DNA of 64,000 bases from assembly GCA_000349905.1 (NCBI GenBank), contig KB722737.1:1489335-1553334 (forward strand), written 5' to 3'. This stretch comes from Volvariella volvacea V23 (Eukaryota > Basidiomycota > Agaricomycetes > Agaricales > Pluteaceae). The first letter of the stretch is position 1; each line of letters starts with the position of its first letter. Positions 21,713-34,248 of this stretch are shown here, piece by piece. Position numbers and translations under genes: made by a program. The notes under the pieces are model-generated. The model saw nothing but the letters and a program-made list of their open reading frames with translations, was not told the DNA's origin and made no database searches.

Positions 21713-22357
21713 ATGTCTCAGCCTGCTCACGACCTCCCATTGCCTTATGGCTGGGTAAAGGAAGTCGACCCAGCGACCAATTGTCCATTCTATGTTCGCA
21801 TCTTAGCATTAGTCCCGTCCTACCATGTATAATCTCACTGTATCTAGGTTGACACGAGAGCAGACCCACCTCGTTCAACATGGCATCACCCTTACGAGGA
21901 TGAACAATATCTGAACGAGCACCCTGATGTCAGGGAAAAAATGCGTGCGCGAGAGGAAACCGCGACTCGAGATCGAGACCGGCAATCAAAGGCAAAGTCT
22001 TCGCGCAGACGCCATGCTGGTTCCACTGCGGGTGATGCAGATGTCAATGCGGCGTCAACATCCACGCGCAGGGTGAAGAAGGAGGGCTTCGTGGAAAAGA
22101 TCAAACACAAGGCCACCGGCATGACCAAGGAAGAACGAGAAGCTGCTCGGCGTCAGCAAGCAGTAGGGCTACCTCTCCTTGCATGTATCACGACCTATAT
22201 TGACTTGGTGTAGCAGCTGGAACAGGAACGCCGTCAGGCAATGTATTACCAGCAGGCTGCATACGGATACCCTCCACCTCGACCGCAGCAGAACTTGTTG
22301 CTTCCCATCCTCGGGGGATTAGCAGGTGGCCTGCTTCTGGGAGATTTGTTGTTCTGA
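21713..22357 (+). CDS. WW-domain protein with hydrophobic C-terminus
   Basis: The start is ATG 21713 (MSQPAHDLPLPYGW). A single WW domain covers residues of about 10-45: LPYGWVKEVDPATNCPFY, VDTRADPPRSTWHHPYED. It has both signature tryptophans, the aromatic strand and the final Pro. An intron between FY and VDT is needed to complete it. A long charged, basic region (REREAARRQ-type, with KKEGFVEKIKHKATGMTKEE) follows. The protein ends in a Gly/Leu-rich stretch, NLLLPILGGLAGGLLLGDLLF, which could be a tail anchor. WW domains bind proline-rich ligands; partner and location are unknown. Similar small WW proteins are common in Agaricomycetes. The stop TGA is 22355-22357. Confidence 0.78.
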
Positions 22358-22468
22358 GGGTTGTGTGTTAGTGTACGATAGCCCCTATGTGAACCGATAC
22401 ACGTGAGAATATTATGCGCATGTACGCGCCCAGTTACGTCTCGTACTTGATCCTCGTCATTCATCTTA

Positions 22469-25400
22469 ATGGCACCGATTCTTCCTATATCCTTGAGTCC
22501 TCATGTATGCATACTAGCCTCTCAAGATCTTGTCGACCTCCTTGAAAGGTCATCCCTTCCTCAATTACCACATGTCCTGCAATCATTTTCTCCGCTACCC
22601 CAGGGTTAGTACGCCGAGTTTCATTGTGCCGTAGTCCATTGTTGACGTGTTTTCCTAGTAACCACACGGACCACGTCTTTGACATCCGTACAGCATAGTT
22701 CGTTCGCTTTGCGATTCTCAGATCTATTGGAGGTGGAGATAGCAAGCAAAGAAGATGAAGAACGTCGCGCCGTACGGACCCTCGATTGGATTGCCGAGCG
22801 CATACAGAAGCGCTGTCCCAAGTGGGTGGAAGACATGGAGAAGGTCGCTGATAGAGAGATCCCAAGGACACCTTGGTGGGACGAGCTCAAGCGATGCGCA
22901 GAGGGTGACACCACACCTTCCAAGGCGGAAGCCTGGAACCACCCAGTAGCCGGTGCGTCTAATCAAGTCTATGCTGTATCTCGTCTTGCAAACACCCCTA
23001 CCACCCAACAGTAATCTTGGCTGTGTCGACTACTGCACCGAATCCGCTACAAGCTGTCACCGCGCTTCATGCAAGGCACGCGGAATTGCCTTCATGGGTC
23101 GACTCTACATATCTGCGTTACACCCTTATCGTTCATCCTCGTGATTCCACGCTATCTGATGAAGAGTACGCACCTGTTCACCAGTCTTATTATTTGACTG
23201 AATGTAATACAGGGCTGGGGCGCTCTACAATGCAGTGAAGAAGCAATTTGGCCTTACTAGTTACCTGCTACCACTCTCCCTTCCCAGTCCACCGCCGCCA
23301 CCTGTGCCAGTGCCAGCCCTTCTACCTCGATTACCTCCTCTTACCCTCGTGGATTCTCCCAAGACAACAGAGTTCAATTCCCCCCTTATCCCTTCCTTAA
23401 GCCCAACCAGTCCAAGTTCAGGCCGGTTACCTCTAGATCCCACGAACACGATAAAGATGTGCGAGAGCGATATTCAACAAATCGGTAAATTTGTACGCGA
23501 GTTCTTGGTTATGAATCTCCTCCCGTGGATGGAGAAATGCGTTATAGAATGGAATGAGAATGTACTTGCTTACCGTTAGTCGTGTGCCAATGGCTTTCTT
23601 ACACCTTGCTCTAGTTTTCGTCCACTAGACGCCTACCCTCGCGCCTCTTTTCCTCCACTCGTCGACTATTTGGTTCATCCCCCTCTCCATCGCCTACTCA
23701 CACCACTACCTCCTCGATGTCCTCCTTGCCTTTGCGATCACAGAGTATTTCTGTCGCTGCATCATCCATGCACTCACCACCATCCCAGCAGCGTCGATTG
23801 GCAGAATTTGCAACAATCTTGGGGGATATTAAACTGGCAGTAACTGTTTGGGAGAACCTAAGGAAAGAAAGTAAAGGAGCCTCTGTATGTATCTACTTTT
23901 GTTAGGTTGATCAGCTTGTTGATGTTGGTACGGCAGGATATACTTCCTTTACTGCTGTCTCCGTCTCCTGCTACTCAGTTGCATGTGTCCAATGCACTTG
24001 CGAATATTCAAGTTCCATCAATGGACCCTCCTCCCCATGCACAATTACGTGCGCTACTGTATGCTGCTAGATGGGAGGGCACGATTCCCCCTGCCGACTT
24101 CATTGGAGACATTTTGGAGGGCGAAAGGTGGCTTGTATGGGCTGCTGGCTCTGTGCGTATTCCCCGAACTGCATACCTTGACAGAATAACTCACCACATT
24201 GCTGATCGATCAAGGCAGAGGAATTGCCTTCTGCTCTACTGCTTGGACATGCTGCACTCTTGAGCTCAAAGAAGTCGTGCAAGCGCAGAGCAGCGTTATG
24301 GTACTCCTCAGCAGCGATGAGGCTGGAAAAGTGCGGGGTTGTATGTCTGTTCGTAACGCTGAGACTAGTACTTTATTGCTTAAATGAAAGCTTCATAGAA
24401 ACCTCTTACGATGTACTTCCTCCGAAGAGCTCACGAACTATCTCGTACACGGCCTCAGAAGAATCTTTCACCATCTTTCTGGGAGTCAGAGGGGATATTG
24501 CTCCAAGAGTCTCCGGGGTTTAGCATGATCATGGCAGGCATTGAGCATCCTTTAGGTGAGTCCCCTGTTAACCAGGCCTCCATGTCTAACAACCTATAGG
24601 CCGACTTTTATATACCACCGGGGATGTGGCAAGTGCTGTGCGCCTGCTGTTAGGCTTATTGAAGGATGATTCACGATACTCTATAACACCTGCAAATGGT
24701 TTCCCTGAAAGCACTTCAGGTAATGACAAGTTTTACCTAGATGACTTCCGGGTAGCATTTAATGTGAGCCAAAAACGTTCCTGGCTTGGAAATCGCTCAA
24801 CGCAGGATTCTAGCATTTCCAAACGATGAGCGAAGACCGCTCGCTACTATCAGACTTGAAGCCATCGTTTTCAGTTTGTGTCCCTCGTAAAACGACAGTA
24901 AGACTGGGAACAAATTTGACAGGTGGTGAAACCTGGCAAAGCCACGAAGATTCCTGGAGAAACTTTCGAAAGAGTTATGGTGGACAAGAAAAGCTATTGT
25001 CGGAGGAGACTGCCTTGGTTGACGGTGCACCCGCCCTTCTTGTCATTGAATTTCCAACTAATGATAGAAACAGAAATATTTTGGGTGGATGTTGTGCTAA
25101 AGAATCCCCTTGACACGGAACTGGCACTATCAAACTTCACATTAACCATCCACGATACATCAGGCTCCGCAGCCGACTACCTTGACGTAGAGTCTTTAGA
25201 TGCAATCATACTAGAACCTAAAGAGCAGCGAACGGTAGGAAGGAATGCTTAGTGTATTGAGCTCAGGCTGATTACCTTGTTTTCCAGGTCCCCCTTTCCG
25301 TCAAATCATCTAAAGCAGCATCACTAGTCATAACCCATGCAACGTACAATTTCTTGTCGCTCTTCCCTTGTTCAGAATCTTTGTCTTTCAGAGGGCGACG

Positions 25401-27328
25401 GCTTCACGACACTCTTGCGCAGAGGGTTCAACCCACATATGCACCAGACGTCGCAACCAAGGTGCAAGTTATTGAAAAGACGCATAGACTGGTTGTCAAT
25501 TTCATTGATGATGGCTATCTCACCCTGGCCCAAGGAGAGACTCGAGCTATGACTCTATGGATTTCCAATGAAGGAATTGCTCCTGTGAACGAATTGTGGA
25601 TGGTTGTATCTCCTGAAGATGAGGTATGGGTTAGTGTTGAAGATCAGGCAGGAGGAACTGGTATGTCATGATTTCTCAGTATGCGACAAGACACCGAATC
25701 TACCCCATTAGCCTTGCCACTGGAGTCTTTTGCTTCTCCCAATTCCCTTCAACAACCGATACCTTGGAAATTACCAATATTCAATGAACGCGGTGAAAAC
25801 TTCCTTTCCCGTTCAGACGTCATGAAACTTCCCGTCTTGTTCCATGCGAATGGACTAGGCGGACAGGAACTACGACTAATGTTTACGTATCGCAGCGTAA
25901 GCTTGACCTCGTAAATCGAATCCGGGGATTACTCATTGGTCAATGTAGGACGATTCGCAGGCCTTCCACGTTGCCAGAGTTTCCAGAAGTTATCAAGTCC
26001 TACGATTGCTAGATATTAGAGCCACAGCACAACCAGCTCCACTCTTGGATCACTCTTTTTCAGTAGTCCTTGACATCGAAAATGCATCATTGTCGGCTGT
26101 TGAAATCTCCCAAATAAGCTTGCTAAGTCCTCTTTGGTGGTGCAAACCTGATATCCCTAACAGCCTGTACGTGTGGCCTCATCGCTGTCCAGCTGACCAC
26201 TGACAATGCCCCAAGACCCATACTACTTCCGCATCAGGTGTCGCACCTGACTTTCGGAGCGGATCAATGGACAGAAGGATGGGGGGCCCAAGAAACTTTG
26301 AACTTCGTCTCTGATACAATCACGGATATATTACAAGGTCGCCCTCCCAACACCTCAAAACTACCTCCACCCCTCAATCTCATATGTGCTCATGTCGTCG
26401 AGGTACGTAGATGCCAGCAAATTGGCGTAAAGCTAAGACCTTATTAGACGGGACGAGAGCCTCATTCAGTTTTGTCAAACTCAGACAAGCACTTCATTCA
26501 CGCTGGTCGCAGAAACGCCGTAGTTCGCTCGCTGCTGCGGACGCACGCGCATATACCTCGATCCTCATTACCCCATATATTCCCACTTTATAATCCTCAT
26601 GCATTAGACTTCATCATTTACTGGGACTTGCCATCACAGAAACGTTCTGGTCATGTCTACGTCTCGGGGCTTACCATTGGTGCCCAACATGCAGCGCTTT
26701 CAGCGACTATTGAAGAAGCCAGGGGCGTTAAAGTGAAACGCAACATGTATGCAGAAACTGAAAGGGAACGAACTGAAATATTCAGGGCTATCGAGTTGAG
26801 CGAATGGAATATGGAGATGAACCCAATGACGTTAGTCGTTCAGAGTACAGACATGCTGAGCCACGACTTCAGCAAAGGGTAAGATGCTCCTAGTGCTCAT
26901 TTTAACTGATTGACCCGGACGACTGGTAGGCCATTATCAACGCGAGTTTCCTTCGTTCTGCGAAATCATTCACTGACGAATGGTGTTCGTTACACATTAC
27001 GACTTCAATCGCCACCCCAACACGCCGATCTGGCCTTGTAAGCACTTGTCCGCTGTTGCCTGACCTCATCTGATGTTCTGATAGGCACAGTCTTCCTCCA
27101 CCATATACCGGAAGATCCACGTTCAGGGGGACACTAAGGGCAAACGAAACGAACACCGTCAAACCCTGCTTATGGATTACTAGGCCTGGTATTTACAATC
27201 TGGCAGGCTGGGTACTAGAAACTGAAATCCTCGAGGCTATGGGTGACACAACTGGACAACGATACATTCAGGAGGCAGTGCCAGGTGACGGTGTAGTATT
27301 GGTGATACGGGACGTTAGCCAGTCTTAG
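22469..27328 (+). CDS. TRS85: TRAPP-III subunit Trs85/TRAPPC8
   Basis: This is a scaffold of the TRAPP-III Rab1/Ypt1 exchange complex at pre-autophagosomal and Golgi membranes. The start ATG 22469 gives MAPILPISLSPHVCILASQD, and a first intron joins LPQ to TTRTTSLTSVQHSSFAL. The diagnostic Trs85 block is present: a Pro-rich loop, then KFVREFLVMNLLPWMEKCVI followed across an intron by STRRLPSRLFSSTRRLFG. Later segments fit the TRAPPC8 alpha-solenoid (LPSALLLGHAALLSSKKSCK, KRRAALWYSSAAMRLEKCG) and the C-terminal beta-rich half, which ends EAVPGDGVVLVIRDVSQS at 27326-27328. More than 20 short exons are likely; I did not resolve every junction. Length (about 1,200 residues) suits the family. It is convergent with the Mpv17-family gene, 72 bp apart. 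Confidence 0.87.
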
Positions 27329-27400
27329 ATTGGGTGTAGATATAGAGTACAACATATATCCGTGGTATAGCCAGACACTGATATTGCTATTGAAACCGAA

Positions 27401-28342
27401 CTATGCCTTTGGGTCTTTCTGCTCTTTCTTCTTTTCCGCAGCAATTTGAAGTTGCTTGACACGTGTATTGAAGTAGGTCTGGAGCATAGTATGAGAACTG
27501 CACGAAGTAAATAATAAGACATGAGGAGACACGTACACCGAGGACAAACTGAATGAGATTGAAGTAGGGAACCCAAAGCTAATGTAATACCGGAGGGTTG
27601 AGCTACTCCGTGTAATCTGGGTGTGTAATAGCGCCTACCTCAGTTGGAACGAATTTCTGGGCGATGGTGATGGACAAGGGTGAAACAACCCATGAAATCT
27701 GTTTGGACGCGTTCAATCCTTCTCTAAGTTCCGAGGAATAAAAGAGACTCACGCGTAATACGGAGAAGAGGCCCTTGCGGACCGTGGCAACCACCTCGCT
27801 ACCAGATTTTGCACCACCGATGATGGCCATGGAAGCGAGATAAGCTAGTTGGCAGAAGTGGGAAAATCAATAGACTGCGCTACTGGTGGAGTGCTTCAAA
27901 TGAAATGCTCACCTGAAGCTTGAATAGGAGAAACGATTAAATTATTGGCAACAATTTGCGCTATACGTGCTCCAGTTCCTGTTTTTCCAGCGAATGCCTT
28001 CTGCAAGGCTCCAACCAGGTAGTGGCTAATTGGAGCGGATACGAGGAAGCCATAGAGTGCCATCTTCAAGGCTTTGAGGTTAATGTGACCCCTGGCGAGA
28101 AGATGGGCGACAATGGAGGCATTCCTGGATGGCTTCTTAACCGGTACACCAGCAAGGTTACTACCGAGAACTTCTTGCAAAAAGCAGAATGTAGCTAAGG
28201 CCCATTGTGAGGAAACAGCCTTTGTGTGTACGAGTTAACTGTCACCTGTCGTGAGAGACTTGGTTCGCAAGGGATGAGCAGCAAGCTGGGCGAGATACGC
28301 TGCCAGTAAAGGGTGAGTAGCTTTGACGGGGGCGTTGCTCAT
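27401..28342 (-). CDS. Mpv17/PMP22 family membrane protein
   Basis: This is a four-span membrane protein of peroxisomes or inner mitochondrial membrane, proposed to form or regulate a small-solute channel. The start is ATG 28342 (MSNAPVKATHPLLAAYLAQL, typical of the family). Seen in order: HPLRTKSLTTGTLCFLQEVL, GHINLKALKMALYGFLVSAP, SHYLVGALQKAF, NNLIVSPIQASVYLASMAII, and the signature near the C-terminus ISWVVSPLSITIAQKFVPTE joined to LWVPYFNLIQFVLGTYFNTR. The basic tail ends KKKEQKDPKA. The peroxisomal PMP22 branch is favoured by the order of motifs and the SPxSI segment, but Sym1/Mpv17 cannot be excluded. At least five introns are needed. The stop is at 27401-27403. Confidence 0.85.
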
Positions 28343-28620
28343 GTTAGTCACGGAAGATGAAGGCGTGGGTTCAACTTATAACACCAGTTATTGATCTGGG
28401 GTGTGCTCGTTGGGGCCAGGCAGGCGTATGGTTGCCGAGTTCCGGTGTGCCTTAACGCGATCTCAGCGCCCAGCCCGGACCCAACTCCAGAAACGGGTAG
28501 GTATTAAACTATCGCAGGATTATATTATAAAGTGTGTCTATCAAGGTATATGGTGCTCAAGATATGCGCCCTACTTTCCTTTTACCCTATTTATGTGGCT
28601 CAGCTATTAGTGGACGGGGA

Positions 28621-29967
28621 TTAGGATGAAATTCCATACCATAGCTTAACATAGTCAGCAAATGAGACCATGCACACTGTTTGCCAGATGCCGAGTCCAA
28701 TACGGGGGGTAACACCACGATAAAGCCCTTTAATTCCGTTTTCCCTGTAGATATACGACAAAGTATTTAGGATGGTGAGTTTTTCGGGACGATTAGCAGC
28801 CTTTGCCATTGATTGCATCTGGGAATTTATGAGCCAATGAACCATAACAATCTACAAAAGTTTGGCTGACCTCAACGCGAATAACTTCAATTGGTTGATT
28901 CCAGGTGGCCAAGGCTCCTCCAATCGACGAAGCCAGAACTTTGTCAATCGCGCCCAATTTGTCATCCTCACTCTTTCCCCTGATTTTCCTAATGGAGGTT
29001 TCAGCCAACCGGGCGAAACCCATTCTGCAACAGAATAAGCGACCGCAAGCTTTTCAAATGTCATGATTCAACTAACCGAGAACCCCAGTTGGTGCATTGC
29101 CGGACAGCCACCGCATTGACACCCTTGTTTACACCTGCAAGACCTTCTCGGCGGTAGATATCAGCGAAGACAGCCCAAGTCGACTGAGGCTTTACTCCAG
29201 CAGCAGCTTGTTTGTGTCGTGTAATCTCAACGGTTTTCATACACGTTGTGAAGCCTAGAATACTCAATTCAGGTTTTTAATCAGGGTCATACTTCACGAG
29301 AGACGTACCCATAGTAGCATAAGCCTGTGCAATGCCACCTGTCATACCGCCCAACAAACCCGCAAATGCAGGATTGATGCCCGCTGACAATCCAAAGGTT
29401 TCGACTTCTGAGGCAGTGAACATAAGCACGGCACCCTTCGTCGATGCCTCAATCCATGCCTAGTCCTGAGATCAGTAATTTTCTTCCAAGAGCAACAAAA
29501 TGCTTACCCATGGGATTAAGCCCTGATAGAATCCAAGGAAACCGCCCCGAGACCACACGGTGGCCAATGCTTGCGCCATAGACTGTGATCGATTGGCAGC
29601 CATTTGCGTCTTGATGACCTCTAGGGGTTGGCCCAAGGTTGTGACCTAGTTCAGTATCAATGTAGTGCACTTGGAGCTGACTGTAGGAAATCTTGCCTCC
29701 TAGGCCTATTAGTTAGCGGGTTTGATGTCAAAAAGGACGAGGACATAACTCACAAACTGTTGCAGTAGTGGAGGAGACACGCATGGAACATCACATAGAA
29801 TCAGTAAGGGTATGACCAAACGCAAACGACGCGTACCATGTTCATAATAGCACCTGTAGGAAGCTGAACATGAAAATAGGTTCCCTTGGGGTTGTAACGC
29901 TCGACGTACCGACAGCAATGTTGGACCAGTTGACGCCCTTTTGACCAGGTTCCCGTTGGACACCCAT
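28621..29967 (-). CDS. YHM2: Mitochondrial citrate/oxoglutarate carrier Yhm2
   Basis: This is an inner-membrane carrier exchanging citrate for 2-oxoglutarate, supporting cytosolic NADPH. The start is ATG 29967 ([20 protein letters not shown]). Three carrier repeats show [19 protein letters not shown], then [16 protein letters not shown] with [20 protein letters not shown], then [20 protein letters not shown], ending [20 protein letters not shown] and a stop at 28621-28623. These are Yhm2-specific rather than general carrier sequences. The first repeat must read IMNM-F-E-VTTLG. The F and E codons appear only as separate three-base exons (29754-29756 and 29697-29699), the second followed by a GC-AG intron. 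It lies head to tail with the Mpv17-family gene. Confidence 0.92.
29697..29699 (-). other. Putative 3-nt microexon (Glu) of YHM2
   Basis: GAG on the minus strand lies between the acceptor GGCCTAG (54-nt intron with branch-like GCTAAC) and the donor GCAAGA (a 51-nt GC-AG intron ending GAACTAG). It supplies the conserved Glu before VTTLGQP. Confidence 0.5.
29754..29756 (-). other. Putative 3-nt microexon (Phe) of YHM2
   Basis: TTT on the minus strand is preceded by the acceptor CTGCAACAG and followed by the consensus donor GTGAGT. It supplies the conserved Phe of the Yhm2 motif FEVTTLGQP in phase 0. Confidence 0.6.
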
Positions 29968-30523
29968 CTCGTAAAAACCGTATAGGACAACGGAAAGAGG
30001 AGAAAACGGGAAGGTGGTGTAGAAGGAAGAGTGAGTGAAGGAGCTGTCCTCAGCTGATTTTAAAATAATTTATTGAGTCGGATTTAACTATTTTTGGAAA
30101 TAAGCATAAAAAATATTAATTCTCGGACGGACGGCCGTTGACCATCACTGGATCTCCAATTCAAGGTCACCCAACATCATACCCTCGAACAAAATTAACG
30201 CTTCTTTATTCACGGTATCATTAACCCTGCCTTCAAAATGTACGTCAAAAAACAGGCCGACTTTATGTAGGGGAGGAATCCAAGGAATGGGTATCTAGGT
30301 CCGGACATTGGCAAGTGCAAGTAAACGACGAAGTAAGGGAACATATCAAATCCAAAATGCAAGCTTAGACAGTTAGGTGCATTAGTCGCACCGTGAGTAA
30401 TGTAGAAGAGTATACTGCTATTCCTATACAGGTTGCCGATGAAAACGGAGTTTGGGTTTGGTGAATAGATCGTATCGTCATAGGCTTCGTGTATTTGAAG
30501 ACTGTAGACCAGACGTTGGTAAT
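29968..30523. other. Intergenic, YHM2 promoter side
   Basis: About 550 bp separate the YHM2 start from the 3' end of the coiled-coil gene. The part near 30055-30125 is AT-rich (TTTAAAATAATTTATTG, AAAAAATATTAATT) and is probably YHM2 promoter. The rest has no convincing frame or RNA gene. Confidence 0.4.
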
Positions 30524-33500
30524 CTATGCCTTGAGTTTTACTTGAGCAGCTTGCAAGTCCTCTGTCAATCTGAAAAGTGATCCGAAACGAATGTCAATAG
30601 GTTAAGTAAATAATTAGGGATAGGAATATAAAAGAATGAGAAAAAATTATAGAAATCCGTAGACAAAAACCAAGGCAAGCAAAATAAAGAATTTGACATA
30701 CCGAGTAATGATCTCTTGGTTTTCTTCCTGTTCCTGCTCGAGGTATTGTATCTCCATCGCCTTTCGTCCAATCTCCTGCTTCAATTCTTCTGACTGAAGA
30801 TGGGCATCGTCGAGTTGCTCCCTCAATGCCTTGAGGGCTTTCTCGTGTTCAGCCATAAGGTCGCGCATCTTAAGGTTGTGTGCTTCATGCATCCGCTGGA
30901 GCTCCTCCCGCGAAACGCCAGGCGACATGGATTGGGTAGTGATATGTCCATTAGTCCTTGGAGAGGCAGCCCCCGCAGAATTAGCGGCAGCCTTGACTGT
31001 GGCCAGCTCCCCCTCCAAATCCGATAATCTCATCAGGAGCTCCGACTTTTGGGTGGCGAATGCCCCAACCTCTTCGTCATGGGCTGCACGCAGACGGGTG
31101 ACCTCCTCCGCTCGGGCTTTAGCTGCTTCCTCTAATTCCTTTGCATGGTTTTTTGATATCTCCGCAAGCGAGGCTTTCGTGAGACTAAGCATCTCATTGA
31201 GAGCGGCAATATCATCAGCCTTATTTGACAGTTCCTGGTTCAATTGTGCAACCTCCGCTGTCAACCGTGGGGAGGATTCCGCTGCTGCGGCTGTCGCTTG
31301 GGCGTCTTTTAACTGGGAGGCGAGGCTGGCGGCCTCTGTTCGAGCAGCCTCCAGTGCAGCCTTCGCCTTCGCTAAATCATCTTGTGTTGCCTTCAGATCA
31401 AGGGACAAGTTATTGACTTTGTGCTCTAGACTCTTGACGTGAATTTCCGTTGATGTAGCGTGCTCTGCGTTGAGGTCATCCAACGCAGCCTTGTTCGCAG
31501 CCTGAACTTGGGCAATAGCTGCACTAGATTCGGCTCTCAACGCCTGAAGTTCTGCAGCGTGTGCAACTCCAGCATCTGCCTACGATGACGTGTAAAATGT
31601 AAAGTTAAAAGAGAAGAAANNNNNNNNNNNNNNNNNNNNNNNNNNNNNNNNNNNNNNNNNNNNNNNNNNNNNNNNNNNNNNNNNNNNNNNNNNNNNNNNN
31701 NNNNNNNNNNNNNNNNNNNCAAAAAATGCTAGCCTACCTTGGCGCGTTCATAAGCCTCCTGCAGCAGCTTTTCGTGCTCTGCCTTGACTTCGTCAACTTT
31801 TGCACTATAAACGGCCTCTTGCTCCTGCACCAAACGATTAGTGATGCCAGAGACCATAGATATGCAATGGCTGACCTCGAGTTCATTGGTAATCTTTTGA
31901 AGCATGTCACCCAGCTCGCGTTCCTTCGTACTGAAGGCCTCTTCAACCTCCCGCAGGCGGGTAGCATGCAGTTCCTCAGCCTCTTGAAGAGCGCGACGAG
32001 CTTCTTGCTGAGCTGCAACAGCTGCGGCTAACTCCGCGTTCAGTGCCCCCAGAGATGCGTTCAGCTTTGAGTGCTCCTCAGACATTGCGGCGATCGTGGC
32101 CTGGTGCTGTTCCCGCAAGGATTCGATTTGTTCTGCGTGCTCGGCTTCCTTGCCTTCTGCCGCACCTCTAGCATCGTCAAATTGTTTCTTTGCGTCCGTC
32201 AATTGCTGTTCAAGTTGCTCGAGCTTTATCGATGTCGCATCGCGTTGATCCTCATAGGTGTCTTGAGCTTCCTTGAGCTCAAGCACTTCAATTTCAAGCT
32301 CCGAAAGCTTTGTTGCAGTCTCATCTTTCTCGGCCTTCATTTCGGCAATTTGAGATTCTAGGTTTTGTATACGAGAGTTCTTGCTCTCTAACTCTGCAGC
32401 CATGCGGGAGGCATCTTCTGAGGCCTGGAGACGAGTGCCCTTCAAAATTTCAGTCTCTTCTTCGAGGATCTTAACTTGTCCCTGAGCCTTGACCAATGCC
32501 TCTTTATCTAGACGTGCGGCTTCGGTGGCGGAATTGATAGTTTTTTCGTATGAATCCTTGAGACTTTGCAGCGAAGAGGCAGATTCTTGAATTTCTTGTT
32601 CTAGAGCCGTGATCTTGCCTTGTAATTCTTGTATCAGTTGCTCTTTGGTAGCGACAACTTCTTGGGCAGAAGTTATCTGTGTGCTGGTGAGAACGATAAA
32701 CCAAGCGTCACAAAACCGCTCTCCTTACCTCATTCTTGAGAGATTGTGCCGCAGACTCTTCATCTTGGTGTTGAGAGCGTAATTTTTCAAGCGCAGTCAA
32801 AGCATCGGAGAGCTGTTGCTCAGATGACACCTTGGAATCTTCCAAACTTTCTACAAGTGCGCTCTTTGCCGCGACATCAGCGAGAACTGCCTCTAGGGAT
32901 GTTTTCAAAGATACAACTTCAGACTCAAGATGTGTGACCGCATCTGATTTGGACTCTAGCGAAGACACCGCATCTTTTAGCTGATAACACATCAGTACAT
33001 CATGATATGCGTAATATAAATAAGACTTCACCTGATTTTCAAGCTCCTTCAGTGCCTCGGAACCACCTGCTTGAGCTCCGCCACCCTCCTGAACCTCGCG
33101 AAGAGTAGAGATAGATGCGGTTCGGCCAGCGGGCTTTATGGGGCCGGAGATCGATGGTCGGGACGGAGTAGGTTTAGTGGAGGCAGGTTTAGTAGCAGTA
33201 ACTGTACTTTGACGGATGGGAGGGGTGGCGCGCTTAACCCCTTCGGTGACAGACGCTCGTGGCTTGGCGGCGGGCCTCGCAGATGCTACAGATGCTGTGG
33301 AGCCAGCGGGAGAAACTACGGAAGGCCTGGACGAGTTGGGCGCAGCAGCAGCAGAGACAGCGGTTCGAGTGGATGAAGGCACTACCGCCGACTTGGTTGC
33401 AGTGGGAGCGGGAGACTTTGCTGGTACGACAGACGCTCTCCTAGAGGGCTGGGGGGCAGGAGCGGCCGACGTACGGGTTGCAGACACGACGGGTTTGCTG

Positions 33501-34041
33501 GCAGTAGCTGACGTGGGAGCCTTTTTCAGAGCCTGCGATGCTACTGAAGGGGGTTGCTTGGATGGAGACGAGACAGTAGAAGGCTTCGACATTGCTGGTT
33601 TAGCAGAACCCGCCCCCGAAGTCCCAGAGTTAATGGCCTGCGATGAGGTTCAATCCAGTCAGCCAATGCAACAATAACCGCAGTGCACAGTAGGGTACTG
33701 ACCCGTTTTACCAAGGGTGTTGGGGGTCCACCGTTTGACTTGCCAGCCGTGGATAATTTGGGTTTAGAAGGGGAGAGTGGCGTCTCTGAGCTACGCTCGT
33801 CCTCTTGCGTGGCTGCAGCCGGCTCGCCACCTTGATTGGCCGCATCCACCTCCTGGGATTCGGAGGTAATGCCATTTTCGGCCGTGTCGTGATGAAGAGG
33901 ACTTGTTGGAGAAGCACTGACTTCATGTTCTACACGAGGAGTCTCTGGACGCGAAGAGGGGTCAGTGGGCTCGGACGCAGCATCAAGGTTGACGGGCTGG
34001 TCGACGGAGGGAGCTGGGCTTTGAGAGATGGGTGAGGCCAT
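30524..34041 (-). CDS. Large coiled-coil protein with basic Ser/Pro/Ala-rich head
   Basis: Start ATG 34041 (MASPISQSPAPSVDQPVNLD). The first third is disordered and rich in Ser, Thr, Pro and Ala with scattered Arg/Lys, resembling microtubule-binding heads but without a recognised domain. From about residue 330 to near the end (ALKELENQLKDAVSSLESKS onward) heptad-type sequence is almost continuous, rich in Glu, Gln, Leu and Ala, as in long parallel coiled coils. The last exon gives LTEDLQAAQVKLKA, stop at 30524-30526. Total length is about 1,000 residues. A 100-N gap lies in an intron between AYERAK and ADAGVAHAAEL, so the protein is probably unaffected. It is unlike a myosin because no motor is present. 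Similar proteins occur in basidiomycetes; function unknown, a cytoskeletal or organelle tether is only a guess. Confidence 0.75.
31620..31719. other. Assembly gap (100 N)
   Basis: This run of exactly 100 N is a placeholder of unknown true length. On the minus strand it sits between a donor (GTAGGC) and an acceptor (CATCGTAG), that is, within an intron of the coiled-coil gene. Confidence 0.98.
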
Positions 34042-34248
34042 TCGTATTTATTAAAGGAACGGAGGTCGAGGACGCTCAAGGTGACAAGGTTGGGTGTAAA
34101 ACTCGATTCGACGCGAACAAGTTGCTCAACCGGTGACACGTCCCCCGGAGCTACCCGTCCGGCCGGTAGGCGAACGCCGAAATTGATAAGGTTTCTTCGA
34201 GATAATCATACATTCTACACTTCTTACATCAACAACGCAGGGCTTGTT

